In this document: piece after piece, positions 37,901-43,800 of the stretch
Position numbering within the stretch: position 1 is the stretch's first letter
Layout of the letters: each line of letters starts with the position of its first letter
The notes under the pieces: generated by a model
What the model was told of the DNA's origin: nothing
The model's database searches: none
The model's input: the letters and a program-made list of their open reading frames with translations, nothing else
Source: Calliopum simillimum
Taxonomy: Eukaryota; Arthropoda; Insecta; Diptera; Lauxaniidae
Assembly: GCA_951812925.1 (NCBI GenBank)
Contig: OX638369.1
Span: forward strand, 27,360,533-27,424,532
Length of the DNA stretch: 64,000 nucleotides
Direction: 5' to 3'
Translations under genes and position numbers: made by a program

Positions 37901-40900
37901 TATACAGGAATCAAGAGGAGTGAAATTCCGCGAGTTTAAGTGTTCTGCCGGTTACATATAACTTTTGATTAATTTATAAATTAAGTACATATTAAGGGTT
38001 TTTTGAAGAAAAACAAAAGTTGAAAAATTTTGATTAATTCGAAAAATGTTGCTTAGTTCGAAGGATGTTGCAGAAGTCGAAAAATATGTACTACAAAAGA
38101 TGAAAAATGTTGCTAAAGTCGAAAAATGTGGCTAAGCCCGAAAAATATTGCAAAAGTCGGAAAAAAACTACAAAAGTTTGGTTACCTCGAAAATGTTGCT
38201 AAGGTCGAAGAATGTCGATGGAGTTAAAAAATGTTGTTAAGCCCGAATAATACATATTCCAAAAGTCGGAAAAAATCTGCAAAAGTTGAAAAATTTTGGT
38301 TAGTTCGAAAAATGTTGCTAAGCTCGAAAAATGTTGCAAGTCGAAAAATTCTACAAAAGTTGAAATGATGCAAAAGTCGAAAAAGTTGAAAAAAGTTGCT
38401 AAGCCTGAAAAATATTACAAAAGTCGGTAAAACACTACAAAATTTGAAAAATTTTGGTTGAGTTGAAAAATTTTACTAAGCCCGAAAACTGACGCAAAAG
38501 TCGAAAAATACCACAAAAGTTGAAAAATGTATCAAAAGTCAAAAAATTATACAAAAGTTGAAAAATGCTGCTAATCCCAAAAAATTTAGCAAAAGTCGAA
38601 AAAGTTGAAAAATATTGCAAAAGGTGAAAAATGTTGCAAAAGTTGAAGAATGTTGCTAAGCCTGAAAAATATTGCAAAAGTCGGAAAAAAAACTGCAAAA
38701 AGTTGAAAAATTTTGGTTAAATCATAAAATGTTGGAAAGGTCGAAGAATGTTGTTGAATTCAAAAAACGTTGCTAAGCCCGAAAAATGTTGCAAAAGTCG
38801 AAAAATTCGCCAAAAGTTAAAAAAGTTTTGTTAAGTCGAAAAATTATGCTAAGCTCGAAAAATGTTGCAAAAGTCGAAAAAGTTGAAAAATGTTGCAAAA
38901 GTAAAATAAATCTACAAAAGTTGAAAAAATTTTTTTAAGTCGAAAAATGATGCTAAGCTCGAAAAATGTTGCAGAAGTCGAAAAATACTCCAAAAGTTGA
39001 AAAATATTGCTAAAATCGAAAAATGCTGCCAAAATCGAAAAATGTTGCTAAGCCCGAAAAATATTGCAAGTCGGTAAAAAACTACTTAAGTTAGAAAATT
39101 TTGGTTGAGTCTAAGACCGTTGCAAAATTCGAAAATCAAAAGTTACAAAATTTTGGTTAAGTCGAAAAATGTTGCCAAAGTCCAAAATGTTTCCACGCCC
39201 CATTAATGTTGGAAAAGTCGAAAATTACTACACATGTTTCAAAATTTGGTTAAGACGAAAAATGTTGCAAAAGACAAAAATATTGCTTAAGTTGTAAATG
39301 TTGCTATTGTCGAAAATTATTCCTCAACGTTGATGTAGCGAAAAAAATTAATTCATCACTTTTCATCTTTAAACCAGTAACATCATCAAAATCAAAAATT
39401 TCATCACAAACATCATAAACACACTCTCATATGTCAAGTTGCTCAGACATTTGTCAATAAAAATTCAGTTTAAATTACAATAAACTGTTATGTACTGCCC
39501 CCAACTGACCAAAATGATAATCGAATATCACTAGCGCACCGTATGCTGTCAAGGTTTTGATGCAGTCTGGAATTTAAATTCACACTGCAGGTCAAAATGT
39601 GAAAACATGATATGATGATCTTATCAATATCGAACATCACAACAAAATCATATCATTTCTATTTTTTGGTGTCCAGTTATAATTTTTTTTTTTATTTCAT
39701 TTTGGTAAATTGATCGCCAAAGTGTGCCTTCCGCTATTAAGATCAACACAGCCTATTTCCTCTTAAGGTTCTTATTTTTTTAAGGGAAAATTTTCAAATG
39801 TTAAGGCAAACATGAGAGACATATGTGCAACGAAAGACAAACAGACGAGATATCAAATGAACTTCTTGTGCAGCACGTTGAAAAAATATCTCAGCTTAGG
39901 GGGTATGTTATTTCTGGAAAAAAATTGTTTTACTTAAGAGAGCGAAATAGCTTGGCAAATTTGGTAAAAAATAAAAATGATTCATATTCAGTGAACAGAC
40001 GCGGTGTTTTAACATTACATACTTAACTCGATTGTGGAAAAGGAAAGATTATTAAATCGGTTGAATCCCGTTGAAACTTGTATGTCATAATGAAAACCGT
40101 TTCCTAGTGGGTACTTATAATAAGCAATATATACAAAAATTTTGAAACTCACCTGTCGTATCCATATAAACAATTAATATGCTAAAGACTGTCGCAAACG
40201 ACAGTATGCAAAGGGCGATCGGTAATAGTTGACGATACGGTGAAGGACCCAGTCTCGGATCAAATTTCTGCAATTTCTTACATCCGGCAACATTATGATG
40301 ATTTGGATGGTGATGATGATGATGATGAGGATGGTGATTGTGTTGCTGTGTGTGATGTTGATGCTGCTGCTGATAATGGTGAGGATGTGACGACGACGTC
40401 GACGCCGCTGCCGATAATGTTGTTCCTCCGACTGCTGCTGCAGCAGCCTTCTGACAACAGTGATGCGATGATGCTGAAGTATTAACGAGTCTTGTTGGTG
40501 TGGAGAGTGGTGAAGATGTGGTGCTAGCTGATGGTGAGCTGCCAGCGCTGCTTATACCACTGCTGGCACCGCAGCTGCCGCCAACAATGCCACAGGAGGT
40601 TGAGGAGGCCGAGTGAGCAGCAGCATCACATATTGTCGTCGACGTTGTGGATGTTGCTATTGCCGTACAATTGTATTGCTGCTGCTGATGAGGATGATGG
40701 GGATGTTGAGTGTGACTGCAGCGCTGTGTGGAGGAGGTAACAGAACACGTGCATGTTATGTGCTGTTGCTGACTGTTGGATGATGTTCTACTAAAGCGAT
40801 GCTGCACATGATCAGTTTCATCAATGGAGGAGTTGACAATGTTAACAACATCATCATCGTCATCAAAACAACAATCGATATGTGTTGTGCTAACACTTAC

Positions 40901-41212
40901 ACAATCATCATCATCATCGACAACAACGTCATTAATAGCTGTCGCTGCTGCAGTCCGATCAGGAAGTGTAGGAAGGATGGTGACGGCGGCGGCATCTGTA
41001 TTTGTGGCGGATATTTTTGTTGCTAATTTTGTATTTAATTTGGTTGGACTGCTGCTACTCCCACTACTACCCGAAGAGGCGGCTGCGCTTTTATTACTGT
41101 TGGCAGCATTATGCCGCCTGTGATGACTTTGACTATTATTGTTGTTGGCTAATTCAGCGCGTTGCAGTTGCGCTGACGCTAAGGCAGGTTGTGCTGAATA
41201 CTCGGCTGTCAT
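11525..41212 (-). CDS. S: Star, type II membrane protein for EGF-ligand export (whole spliced CDS)
   Basis: Coding exons on the minus strand are 41212-40153, 13132-12681, 12604-12434 and 11737-11525. Joined they encode 631 residues; I recall Drosophila Star as about 600. Residues 1-328 are low complexity, rich in Ser, Thr, His, Gln and Asp, and cytoplasmic by family topology. One hydrophobic segment at 329-349 is followed by a luminal region of about 280 residues with an FkbM-like fold (Methyltransf_21). In Drosophila, Star escorts Spitz, Keren and Gurken precursors from the ER to compartments where Rhomboid proteases cut them, so it limits EGFR signalling. Seen: TM segment, [14 protein letters not shown] at 464-477 and [15 protein letters not shown] at 547-561. 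All introns are GT/AG and phases match. The chosen ATG at 41212 has an AAA context; the frame opens upstream only with a TTG. Identification rests on memory of the family, not on a search. Confidence 0.93.
11738..12433 (-). other. Star intron 3, enlarged by a palindromic repeat
   Basis: This is a 696-base intron with GTAAGT donor and TTTTCAG acceptor. About 480 bases (11811-12294) belong to the dispersed palindromic family described separately, so the ancestral intron would have been about 210 bases. A T-run of about 29 (11931-11959) sits inside the insert. Confidence 0.85.
11811..12294. mobile_element. Palindromic repeat family X, copy 1 (in Star intron 3)
   Basis: Ends are inverted (AAAGGTGACGACAGCGT and the complement of GCCGACACCCTT). 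Inside, ~60-70 bp modules repeat in both orientations: AAACACAATATTTAAATATT, TTTCTCGGAATTGCAACACCC, ATGATTTTT and the reverse-complement series at 12030, 12110 and 12190. The modules run inward on the left arm and outward on the right, so the whole folds back on itself. Confidence 0.75.
12434..12604 (-). CDS. S: Star exon 3: middle of FkbM-like domain
   Basis: This 171-base exon encodes 57 residues (505-561), from [19 protein letters not shown] to [15 protein letters not shown]. The acceptor AAAAAAAG lies only 76 bases below exon 2, so intron 2 (12605-12680) is a typical short fly intron. The donor is GAG|GTAAGT at 12433, phase 0. The last motif corresponds to the FkbM consensus that usually reads roughly KIDVEGxExE. 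Here Gly and His replace the usual Asp and Glu, which suggests, as inference, that Star is not an active methyltransferase. Confidence 0.93.
12681..13132 (-). CDS. S: Star exon 2: luminal stem and first half of FkbM-like domain
   Basis: The acceptor is TTTGCCAG after a CT-rich tract (13133-13153 reads GA-rich on the plus strand). The first two bases complete codon 354, giving [19 protein letters not shown]. Potential N-glycosylation sites NMS (363) and NVT (372) would face the lumen in a type II topology. A Gln/His insert near residue 405 is probably species-specific. The segment ending [18 protein letters not shown] matches the region of FkbM-type proteins where a strand ends in an acidic residue next to a conserved proline. 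The donor is GAG|GTGAGT at 12680, phase 0. Confidence 0.93.
13541..14029. other. Non-coding, nothing recognised
   Basis: Intronic sequence of Star without a visible repeat border. Confidence 0.5.
14033..14153 (+). mobile_element. Family X, copy 2 (truncated)
   Basis: It begins AGAGTGTCAACGTTTAAAAA with CACTGAGCCAAG as in copy 1, then GTAGGATTTTGG, CACAACAAACACAATATTTC and ACTACAACACCCATGAAATT. Only one half of the palindrome is present. Confidence 0.7.
14225..14810. mobile_element. Foldback element, left part
   Basis: 14476-14604 and 14663-14797 are inverted copies around a ~60 base centre (landmarks TACGCCTACGTCATAGAATC, GGTGGTGCC, CGAGATATCGGG and their complements). The part left of the hairpin (14355-14475, with TCGTACGACCCACAGTTTAG) is inverted again at 17825-17900. 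Confidence 0.75.
15094..15113 (+). repeat. (TGTA)n tail at the 3' end of the LINE
   Basis: Five tandem tetranucleotides (ATAC on the LINE strand) follow the LINE 3' UTR directly. Short-repeat tails instead of poly(A) are known for some non-LTR clades such as RTE and I. Confidence 0.7.
15115..16019 (-). pseudogene. 5'-truncated non-LTR retrotransposon, reverse-transcriptase C-terminal part
   Basis: Minus strand, open reading to a stop at 15129. Homology starts at [16 protein letters not shown] (about 16019), continues through the RT active-site motif YADDICLLS (YADD at 15885-15896), then [12 protein letters not shown], a thumb-like [28 protein letters not shown], and a C-terminal [17 protein letters not shown] and [13 protein letters not shown]. 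This is the 3' third of a LINE polyprotein; endonuclease and the N-terminal half of RT are missing, as expected from 5' truncation. The style resembles RTE-like or related clades; I cannot settle the clade. Only a few bases of 3' UTR follow before a tetranucleotide tail at 15094-15113. The frame is unbroken, so the insertion may be fairly young. It sits inside the TIR element at 14815-17821. Confidence 0.85.
16314..16504 (+). repeat. Cluster of GTCACAAACGTGGC motifs
   Basis: Identical 14-base words start at about 16315, 16440, 16465 and 16490, spaced 25 bases at the end. Other copies are at 14979, 17604 and 17625. All seven are in the same orientation although the host element is palindromic. 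Confidence 0.85.
16610..17355. repeat. Palindrome inside the TIR element
   Basis: The arm 16610-16850 is inverted at 17110-17355 (landmarks TGAAAAAATCACAGTTTTGAC, or its near-complement, and GACATAATTTACTGTTTTTC and AATTAATTTTCGTCAGTGGA). A smaller palindrome in the centre uses TAGATTTAGTGAATGA (16948-16963) and its complement at about 17009-17024. Confidence 0.8.
17825..18070. mobile_element. Foldback element, right part
   Basis: 17825-17905 is the inverse of 14395-14475 (TATGCGGAAAATACC, CTAAACTGTGGGTCGTACGA). 17955-18060 is a direct match to 14664-14770 (GATATCTTACGA, ACAACCTCTCA, AATACTCACAAAA). It is cut off from its left part by the TIR element. Confidence 0.7.
18128..18163 (+). repeat. 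Long T homopolymer
   Basis: More than 30 consecutive T. Length may be assembly-sensitive. Confidence 0.9.
18164..19544. other. Non-coding, nothing recognised
   Basis: AT-rich Star intron sequence without a clear element. Confidence 0.5.
19545..20105. mobile_element. 561 bp TIR element containing a tRNA-like sequence
   Basis: The ends ACACGCAAAAAAATGATCCG and the complement of CGGTTTAGTTTTTTCCGTGT, both continuing into TAAAAATT, form a ~28 bp imperfect TIR. Subterminal TTTACTG/CAGTAAA words repeat at 19975-20065. The isolated word ACACGGAAA also occurs at 36891, 47742 and 61575, perhaps relics of the same ends. Confidence 0.6.
19881..19955 (+). repeat. tRNA-like sequence (pseudo-tRNA or SINE head)
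   Basis: The A-box-like TAGCTCAGTAGATAGAGCG has a perfect GCTC/GAGC D-stem, and the B-box-like AAGTTCGATACC follows about 35 bases later. The acceptor and anticodon stems do not close well, so a functional tRNA gene is unlikely. A T-rich tract follows. Confidence 0.55.
20764..21062 (+). repeat. Two tandem ~150 bp units
   Basis: AATTGTGCAGCTAAGCAGAAG at 20765 recurs diverged at 20915, followed in both by ATTTACTTAAATATGTTGCG, TAGTTAAAACATTA and GGCTATTCCTTAAAACGTG (or a close variant). A local duplication of unknown origin. Confidence 0.8.
21645..21815 (+). mobile_element. SINE-like retroelement with hammerhead ribozyme
   Basis: A plus-strand B-box-like GGTTCAACTCCCG (21655-21667) is followed by an AT-rich body and then the hammerhead. 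The order and the 3' block match the element at 8935-9105. The A-box side is missing or truncated. A minus-strand B-box-like sequence (GAGTTCGATTC) lies downstream at about 21962-21974, echoing the inverted tRNA-like module of the other copy. Retroposition by a SINE or non-autonomous Penelope/retrozyme route is inference. Confidence 0.6.
21761..21807 (+). ncRNA. Hammerhead ribozyme, type I with minimal stem III
   Basis: Core CTGATGA is at 21766-21772. Stem II GTCTTT (21773-21778) pairs perfectly with AAAGAC (21785-21790) around loop GTGGCG and includes the conserved G10.1-C11.1 pair. GAAA follows at 21791-21794. The minimal stem III is ACATATGT with cleavage-site GTC ending at 21802. Stem I ATAGT (21761-21765) pairs perfectly with ACTAT (21803-21807). 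Predicted self-cleavage is 3' of C21802. Very short stem III is typical of hammerheads in Penelope-like elements and retrozymes, which usually need dimeric transcripts. Cleavage itself is predicted from structure and not shown here. Confidence 0.85.
22231..23570. other. Non-coding, nothing firm recognised
   Basis: 22240-22560 has internally similar lines about 85-110 bases apart (CTATACAAGTCATATTGTTGAAATT-like, then AAACTATGCAAGCTATTTTA), perhaps a decayed repeat of the Helentron-like class. The remainder is unremarkable. Confidence 0.4.
23576..23820. mobile_element. 245 bp MITE with ~50 bp inverted ends
   Basis: GAGCCGTTTATTTTG at the left matches the complement of CAAAATAAACGGCTC at the right. 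Pairing continues through CCTAGGTCCATTTCGG and CAAAAGTAATGTCAT with few mismatches. AAAT flanks both sides (23572-23575, 23821-23824). Confidence 0.8.
23930..24235 (+). repeat. Diverged ~170 bp tandem duplication
   Basis: GGTTCTCGAGTTATTAAGATTTTT (near 23962) recurs near 24133, each followed by a CGGACG word and a GAGGCAATTTTG/AAGGAGTTTTG line. Confidence 0.65.
24914..25333. mobile_element. hAT-like 420 bp MITE rich in GACCAAGA
   Basis: The TIRs TAGCGATAAGCAAA and the complement of TTTGCTTATCACTA differ at one position and fit the hAT start consensus YARNG. Flanking 8-base duplications CAGTGTAG (24906-24913 and 25334-25341) are perfect, the hAT length. Removing the insert restores the Helentron end CTGCAGTGTAGGGTA. 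Most of the interior is a (GATCAA/GACCAA)n array and its inverse. Confidence 0.85.
25180..25320 (+). repeat. (GAYCAA)n hexanucleotide array
   Basis: About 20 imperfect hexamers in tandem. The inverse word TCTTGGTC occurs at the left end (24930-24945 and further), so the element folds back. Confidence 0.85.
25377..26774. other. Non-coding, nothing recognised
   Basis: Star intron sequence. Short frames on both strands around 25540-25910 are unconvincing. 26380-26720 is rich in TATACAAATTTTATA-type words. Confidence 0.5.
26775..28463. mobile_element. 1.69 kb nested palindrome with 8 bp target duplication
   Basis: The termini TAGACCGGTGCGTTTTGGAC and its complement begin arms of about 600 bases or more that match nearly base for base (for example 27000-27360 against 27870-28240). 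The centre (27396-27840) is four copies of a unit starting ACCCATTATAAACAAG and ending TATAATGGGTTAAGATGTTC, two in each direction, and each unit is itself a hairpin. ATGTTCAT flanks both ends (26767-26774, 28464-28471). The mirrored 65-69 residue frames in the arms are not evidence of a gene. Confidence 0.9.
28752..29524 (+). mobile_element. Mini-me/Helentron-like element, copy B
   Basis: It begins TATACCCTACACCCAGAGTA, then TATATATTCTTGATCAGCGT, AGTCGATATAGCCATGTCC, a (TGGC)n tract (28888-28930), GGACACGCCTACCGCCCATA, and three ~136 bp subrepeats with GGGCGTGGCACCTC (about 29184, 29325, 29465). It ends GCTATGTAGGGTATTTAAT; the 3' stem-loop is absent. The 203-codon frame across it is a by-product. 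Confidence 0.8.
29798..29953 (-). other. Short frame with coding-like character, unassigned
   Basis: A minus-strand ATG at 29953 opens 51 codons to a TAA at 29798, beginning [20 protein letters not shown] and ending IIGFTRTG. Residue composition (charged, Trp, few homopolymers) is unlike the AT-driven frames nearby. The stretch [20 protein letters not shown] vaguely recalls the region before the RT domain in copia-like polyproteins. It directly abuts the dispersed repeat at 29980-30415. It may be a transposon relic or chance. Confidence 0.25.
29980..30415 (-). mobile_element. Dispersed ~430 bp repeat H, copy 1
   Basis: The complement of 54035-54440, about 80 percent alike in the best part: TAATTTTGGTACTTTTTGGA, AAAAGCTCATTTATCATCCC, TGTCTTGCGTATTAATATATAG. 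Unclassified, no coding capacity; could be a MITE or a solo LTR. Confidence 0.7.
30718..30790 (+). repeat. Three ~24 bp tandem units
   Basis: The words TTTTTGGTTTAGAA and GCTAAACG (or a variant) repeat three times. Confidence 0.8.
30791..32254. other. Non-coding, nothing recognised
   Basis: Star intron sequence, unremarkable apart from GTTCAGTTCAG-like words at 31267-31300. Confidence 0.5.
32255..32440 (+). repeat. Dispersed repeat R, copy 1
   Basis: Landmarks in order: AAATATCACTCATACG, TTTTAGGGCGGCCA and TAAGTTGCATCGGAACTGA. The same order occurs at 34215-34475 and 35625-35835. No coding. Confidence 0.6.
33205..34210. other. Non-coding, A/T homopolymers
   Basis: Contains T-runs at about 33399-33417 and an A-rich run at 33770-33830. 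Possible decayed repeat at 33835-34180, no partner found. Confidence 0.4.
34215..34475 (+). repeat. Dispersed repeat R, copy 2
   Basis: Contains TTATCACTCATACGACC, TTTAAGCGGCCATTA and CTAAGGCGCATCGGAGCTGAA in the family order. Another TACTCATAC word at 34488 suggests a partial further unit. Confidence 0.6.
34476..35624. other. Non-coding, nothing recognised
   Basis: Star intron sequence without clear features. Confidence 0.5.
35625..35835 (+). repeat. Dispersed repeat R, copy 3
   Basis: Contains AAATATCACTCATACGACC, TAAGGCGGCCATTAATAA and CTTACATCGGAGCTAAA. The plus-strand frame through it (from 35597) is probably a by-product. Confidence 0.6.
35836..38015. other. Non-coding, nothing recognised
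   Basis: Star intron sequence with CAACAG-rich low complexity (36120-36360) and a T-run (36690-36716). Confidence 0.5.
38020..39310 (+). repeat. 1.3 kb minisatellite, GTTGCTAAGYYCGAAAAAT type
   Basis: Dozens of imperfect short units mixing AAAAATGTTGCTAAG, CCCGAAAAATATTGC and AAAAGTCGAAAAA, giving a higher-order period of roughly 45-60 bases. The Phe-rich minus-strand frames (38435-38698, 38844-39032) come from the repeat and are not genes. Confidence 0.9.
39823..40026 (+). other. Unassigned 67-codon frame close to Star exon 1
   Basis: Plus strand, ATG to TAA, with mixed composition ([32 protein letters not shown]). It does not look like the repeat-driven frames around it but has no recognised family, and no splice partners could be chosen. 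It lies antisense within Star intron 1. Confidence 0.15.
40153..41212 (-). CDS. S: Star exon 1: cytoplasmic tail and transmembrane segment
   Basis: This exon encodes residues 1-353 plus one base of codon 354. It begins [17 protein letters not shown]. The tail holds acidic runs (DDDDD near residues 97 and 118), Ser/Ala-rich stretches and a His-rich block at about 289-306. A basic/proline linker ends in PSPYR, then comes the membrane span [20 protein letters not shown] and MDTT. The donor is CAG|GTGAGT on the minus strand at 40152, phase 1. The tail is encoded by CAG/CAC/CAT/GCN-rich triplet DNA, so its length probably varies between flies. The membrane span and the residues just after it are the part I recognise as Star; the tail alone would not identify the gene. 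Confidence 0.92.
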
Positions 41213-41640
41213 TTTAGACAATTTTCAAGTCTTCAATGGCTTATTCAAATAAAAAATCTTTTCAGTTTTGATAGAAAACTGCAAAAATTATTACGTGTGC
41301 ACATGTTGTTAGCTACCGTGACATTTTTAGCGCTGCTGAATTAGTTGAAACTGCGTTGAATACAGTTAATAATGCGCTGAATGCAGCAAACTGGTGTTAA
41401 ATTGGGGACGAGACGCTGAATTGTTCAGAAAGCAATCAGATGTTATAAAAAAATATGTTTATGCTTTCTACAGCGCTTTATGTAGTTCTGATGAGCGCTG
41501 AATAAGTCGAAATGGTGCTGAATCGTTTAAGTAGGCGCTGAATGCGTGCCAAAAAGTTATTTGCTGATTGCTGAGCTACCTAAACTATGCGCTGAATAGT
41601 ATTTGAGTAGCTGAATAAGCGCTGAATTGCTGAAATCAAA
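41213..41640 (-). promoter_or_regulatory. S: Presumed Star 5' leader with repeated GCTGAAT words
   Basis: This lies immediately upstream of the Star ATG. On the plus strand GCTGAAT occurs nine times between 41335 and 41627, six of them as CGCTGAAT (ATTCAGCG in the direction of Star transcription). Spacing is irregular, from 11 to about 80 bases. It may be untranslated leader, promoter-proximal DNA or a decayed minisatellite. No TATA or initiator could be chosen with confidence. Confidence 0.35.
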
Positions 41641-43227
41641 AAGAAAAATATTTATTAATATTATTTTACAACAGGCTTATAAAAATGAACGAAAATAAAT
41701 GCAATAAAATAAATTTATCAAAAGTACATTGCCCTTTGGAGCTACAACAAAAATCTCATATCTGTTGAATACTTTGCAAGGATATGCAAGAAACCCATAT
41801 GTGGCAGCAAGAATGTGTTCAAATTTTAAATTTTTTGAATAAGTAAAAAAGAAAATATTTCAAAGAATGAACACAAAAAGTAGAAGAAGGAAAAAAGAAA
41901 CACCAATCTGAAAAGAAACTGACAGAGCTGGCATATGAAAAATGAAATAAATTCAATGCGCATGGGTAAGCAACAGCAACAACAACAGAAGTTCCAAGAT
42001 TGCTTAAGCCACCACCTGTCAAACATGGAAGAAACAGAAGTGGATGAAACAAACAAGCAAACAACAACAAATTTTTTGAAGAAAAATTTAACGATCCTCA
42101 AACAAAACAAAAGGAAAAAAACTGCTATACAAAAGTAGAGTTCAAGTCTGTGATCGGTATTTTGAACTAAATTAAAGAAGACAGAAATAAAAAAGAAAAA
42201 AATGTAAGAAAATGTATAGAAGGGAGGAGGTAGGAACTGAAAAACACACATAAAACACCAAGAAACAACATCAACACATTGCTTAAATGATTGCTGCTAA
42301 CTTGTGTATGCGCCTGCGCAACAGACGGTGGCAAAGACGTTGATGGTGTCGATCGAAGCAATCGTCGAAGAGTACGAAAAAAACACATACAAATATAAAT
42401 ATGGAAGCCAAGTGGCATAGAGCGAGCGAGCGCTGCTGAAGAATGAGATCAAGAGCAATATCAACAACAACAAATACTGCAGCAGACATTGGCTCTGGAA
42501 GCAGATGTTTTTCATGGTAGACCCGAAAAAATGTTGCTTGAAAAAAAGAAGCAGCAGCATGAAAAAAAACAATAAAGAAAAGGCAAGATGCTTCAAAAGT
42601 TTTATGAACCATAAAGTTTGTTGAACGAATGGAGGTTAGAAGTCTGTTGTTGAGAACAGCCGTCTGGACACAATTGTCGTCATAGTAGTTGTGAATGGCG
42701 CGAAAGAGAGAAAGAGTAGGAAAAAACATCTCTTTTTTAACAAGTACCAAATTGCAGGCTTGAGGCAAGGCAACAACAGTCAATCTTTTGGGGCTACATT
42801 ACTATTGCTACCACAGCCTTAAGGGTTATGCAGCCAGTGATTTGTGTCTGGATTTGTTGTCATTAATTTGGTATTGTCTCAAATTCCTTAGGATTTAATT
42901 TGAAATGCGAATTGAATTTTACATAAGATTAGTATGGTGTGCTTAAGACGTCTTCAGTTAAATGTAGCTGCATGCGTTTTTAGCATTATTATTATAGTAT
43001 GTCGTGTCTTTCGTTTCCAGATACGTAATGTCTTGTACACGCCTTTTATTTATCAAATACTTCAGTTCAATGTTGCGTGATAATGTGTTGACCGTACTTT
43101 GATACAAAAGAAGAAAAAACACATATTCTGTACAGAACTGTCTTGTTTGATTTGCTTCTGTTCAGTTCAGTGCATACACTGTAGTTGTAGTCTACACTAC
43201 CAAATGCTACTGTAGTGTTTCTACTCG
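41641..43227. other. Non-coding upstream of Star
   Basis: A/G-rich, with CAACAA and GCAGCA stretches. Long minus-strand frames (for example 42283-42783) are Phe/Leu-rich products of purine-rich DNA. Promoter or 5' UTR exons of Star may lie here but none was recognised. Confidence 0.5.
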
Positions 43228-43395
43228 CATGTTTTACACTTATCTGAAGTATTTGTTTGTATAAAATACAGTACATTGAAGTATTTGTCAGAATCAATTT
43301 TTTTTTTTGGCACTGATAAAACAAGACAGTGTACTTCAGTGTCAAAATGAAAAAAGTGTACAGTGAAGATTTGAATCTTTAATTTTTTGGATTTT
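43228..43395 (+). repeat. Uninterrupted copy of the repeat split at 5281-6361
   Basis: TACACTTATCTGAAGTATTTG, GAAGTATTTGTCAGAATCA, CACTGATAAAACAAGACAGT and CAGTGAAGATTTGAATCTT follow in order, about 165 bases. Confidence 0.7.
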
Positions 43396-43800
43396 TTGGG
43401 CTATAATTCCTAAAATTTACTTTGAGATTGCCGCATCGATTTGTTCAATAACATTGTTTTGGAAATATAAGCCCGAACCCTTGTCTTCCTCCAACGATTG
43501 GTGCAAAAAAAAATTTTATTCCATAAATGGGGTCAAAACCCCTCAAGGGGGTTAAGGTCGAACGTATCCTCTACAAAATTCATTTTTTTTTTTTTTTAAC
43601 TTGGCCATTTGGAAATCTCTTTGAAAAATGGAGGTTGCTCTTAAATTTGTGTAATTGATATCTACAACCATAAGCCCGGACGAGAATGGAGGGGGATTAT
43701 AATAACCCAAAATTTACATAAAGAGTACCCCATCGATTAGTTCAATAACATTATTTTCGAAAAATTAGCCCGAACCCCAGTGGGGTTCCTCGACAAAATT
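43396..43800 (+). repeat. Diverged duplication, ~300 bp apart
   Basis: 43410-43480 (AAAATTTAC, CATCGATT, GTTCAATAACATT, AGCCCGAAC) recurs at 43710-43785 with the same words. Confidence 0.65.

Larger units (their letters stand above)
13133..40152 (-). other. Star intron 1 (about 27 kb)
   Basis: The intron runs from the GTGAGT donor at 40152 to the CCAG acceptor at 13133. It holds many inserted elements, listed separately: nested foldbacks (14.2-18.1 kb), a LINE, a TIR element with tRNA-like core (19.5 kb), a hammerhead-bearing SINE (21.7 kb), MITEs, Helentron-like copies, a 1.69 kb palindrome and a 1.3 kb minisatellite. No other Star exon was recognised in it; phase and sequence continuity do not require one. 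Confidence 0.85.

Noticed and set aside
38435..39032. Phe/Leu-rich frames that look like membrane proteins
   Set aside because: Direct translation of the minisatellite; the apparent hydrophobic periodicity equals the DNA repeat period.
41488..41515. A second CTGATGA followed by GTCGAAA, resembling a hammerhead core
   Set aside because: No pairing for stem II (GCG against GTC), no cleavage triplet in position and no stem I; it is part of the GCTGAAT-rich leader.
42283..42783. 166-codon minus-strand frame, and overlapping long frames at 41819-42596
   Set aside because: Phe/Leu/Cys-rich products of purine-rich DNA on the other strand; several overlapping frames on one strand are all equally open; no recognisable domain.
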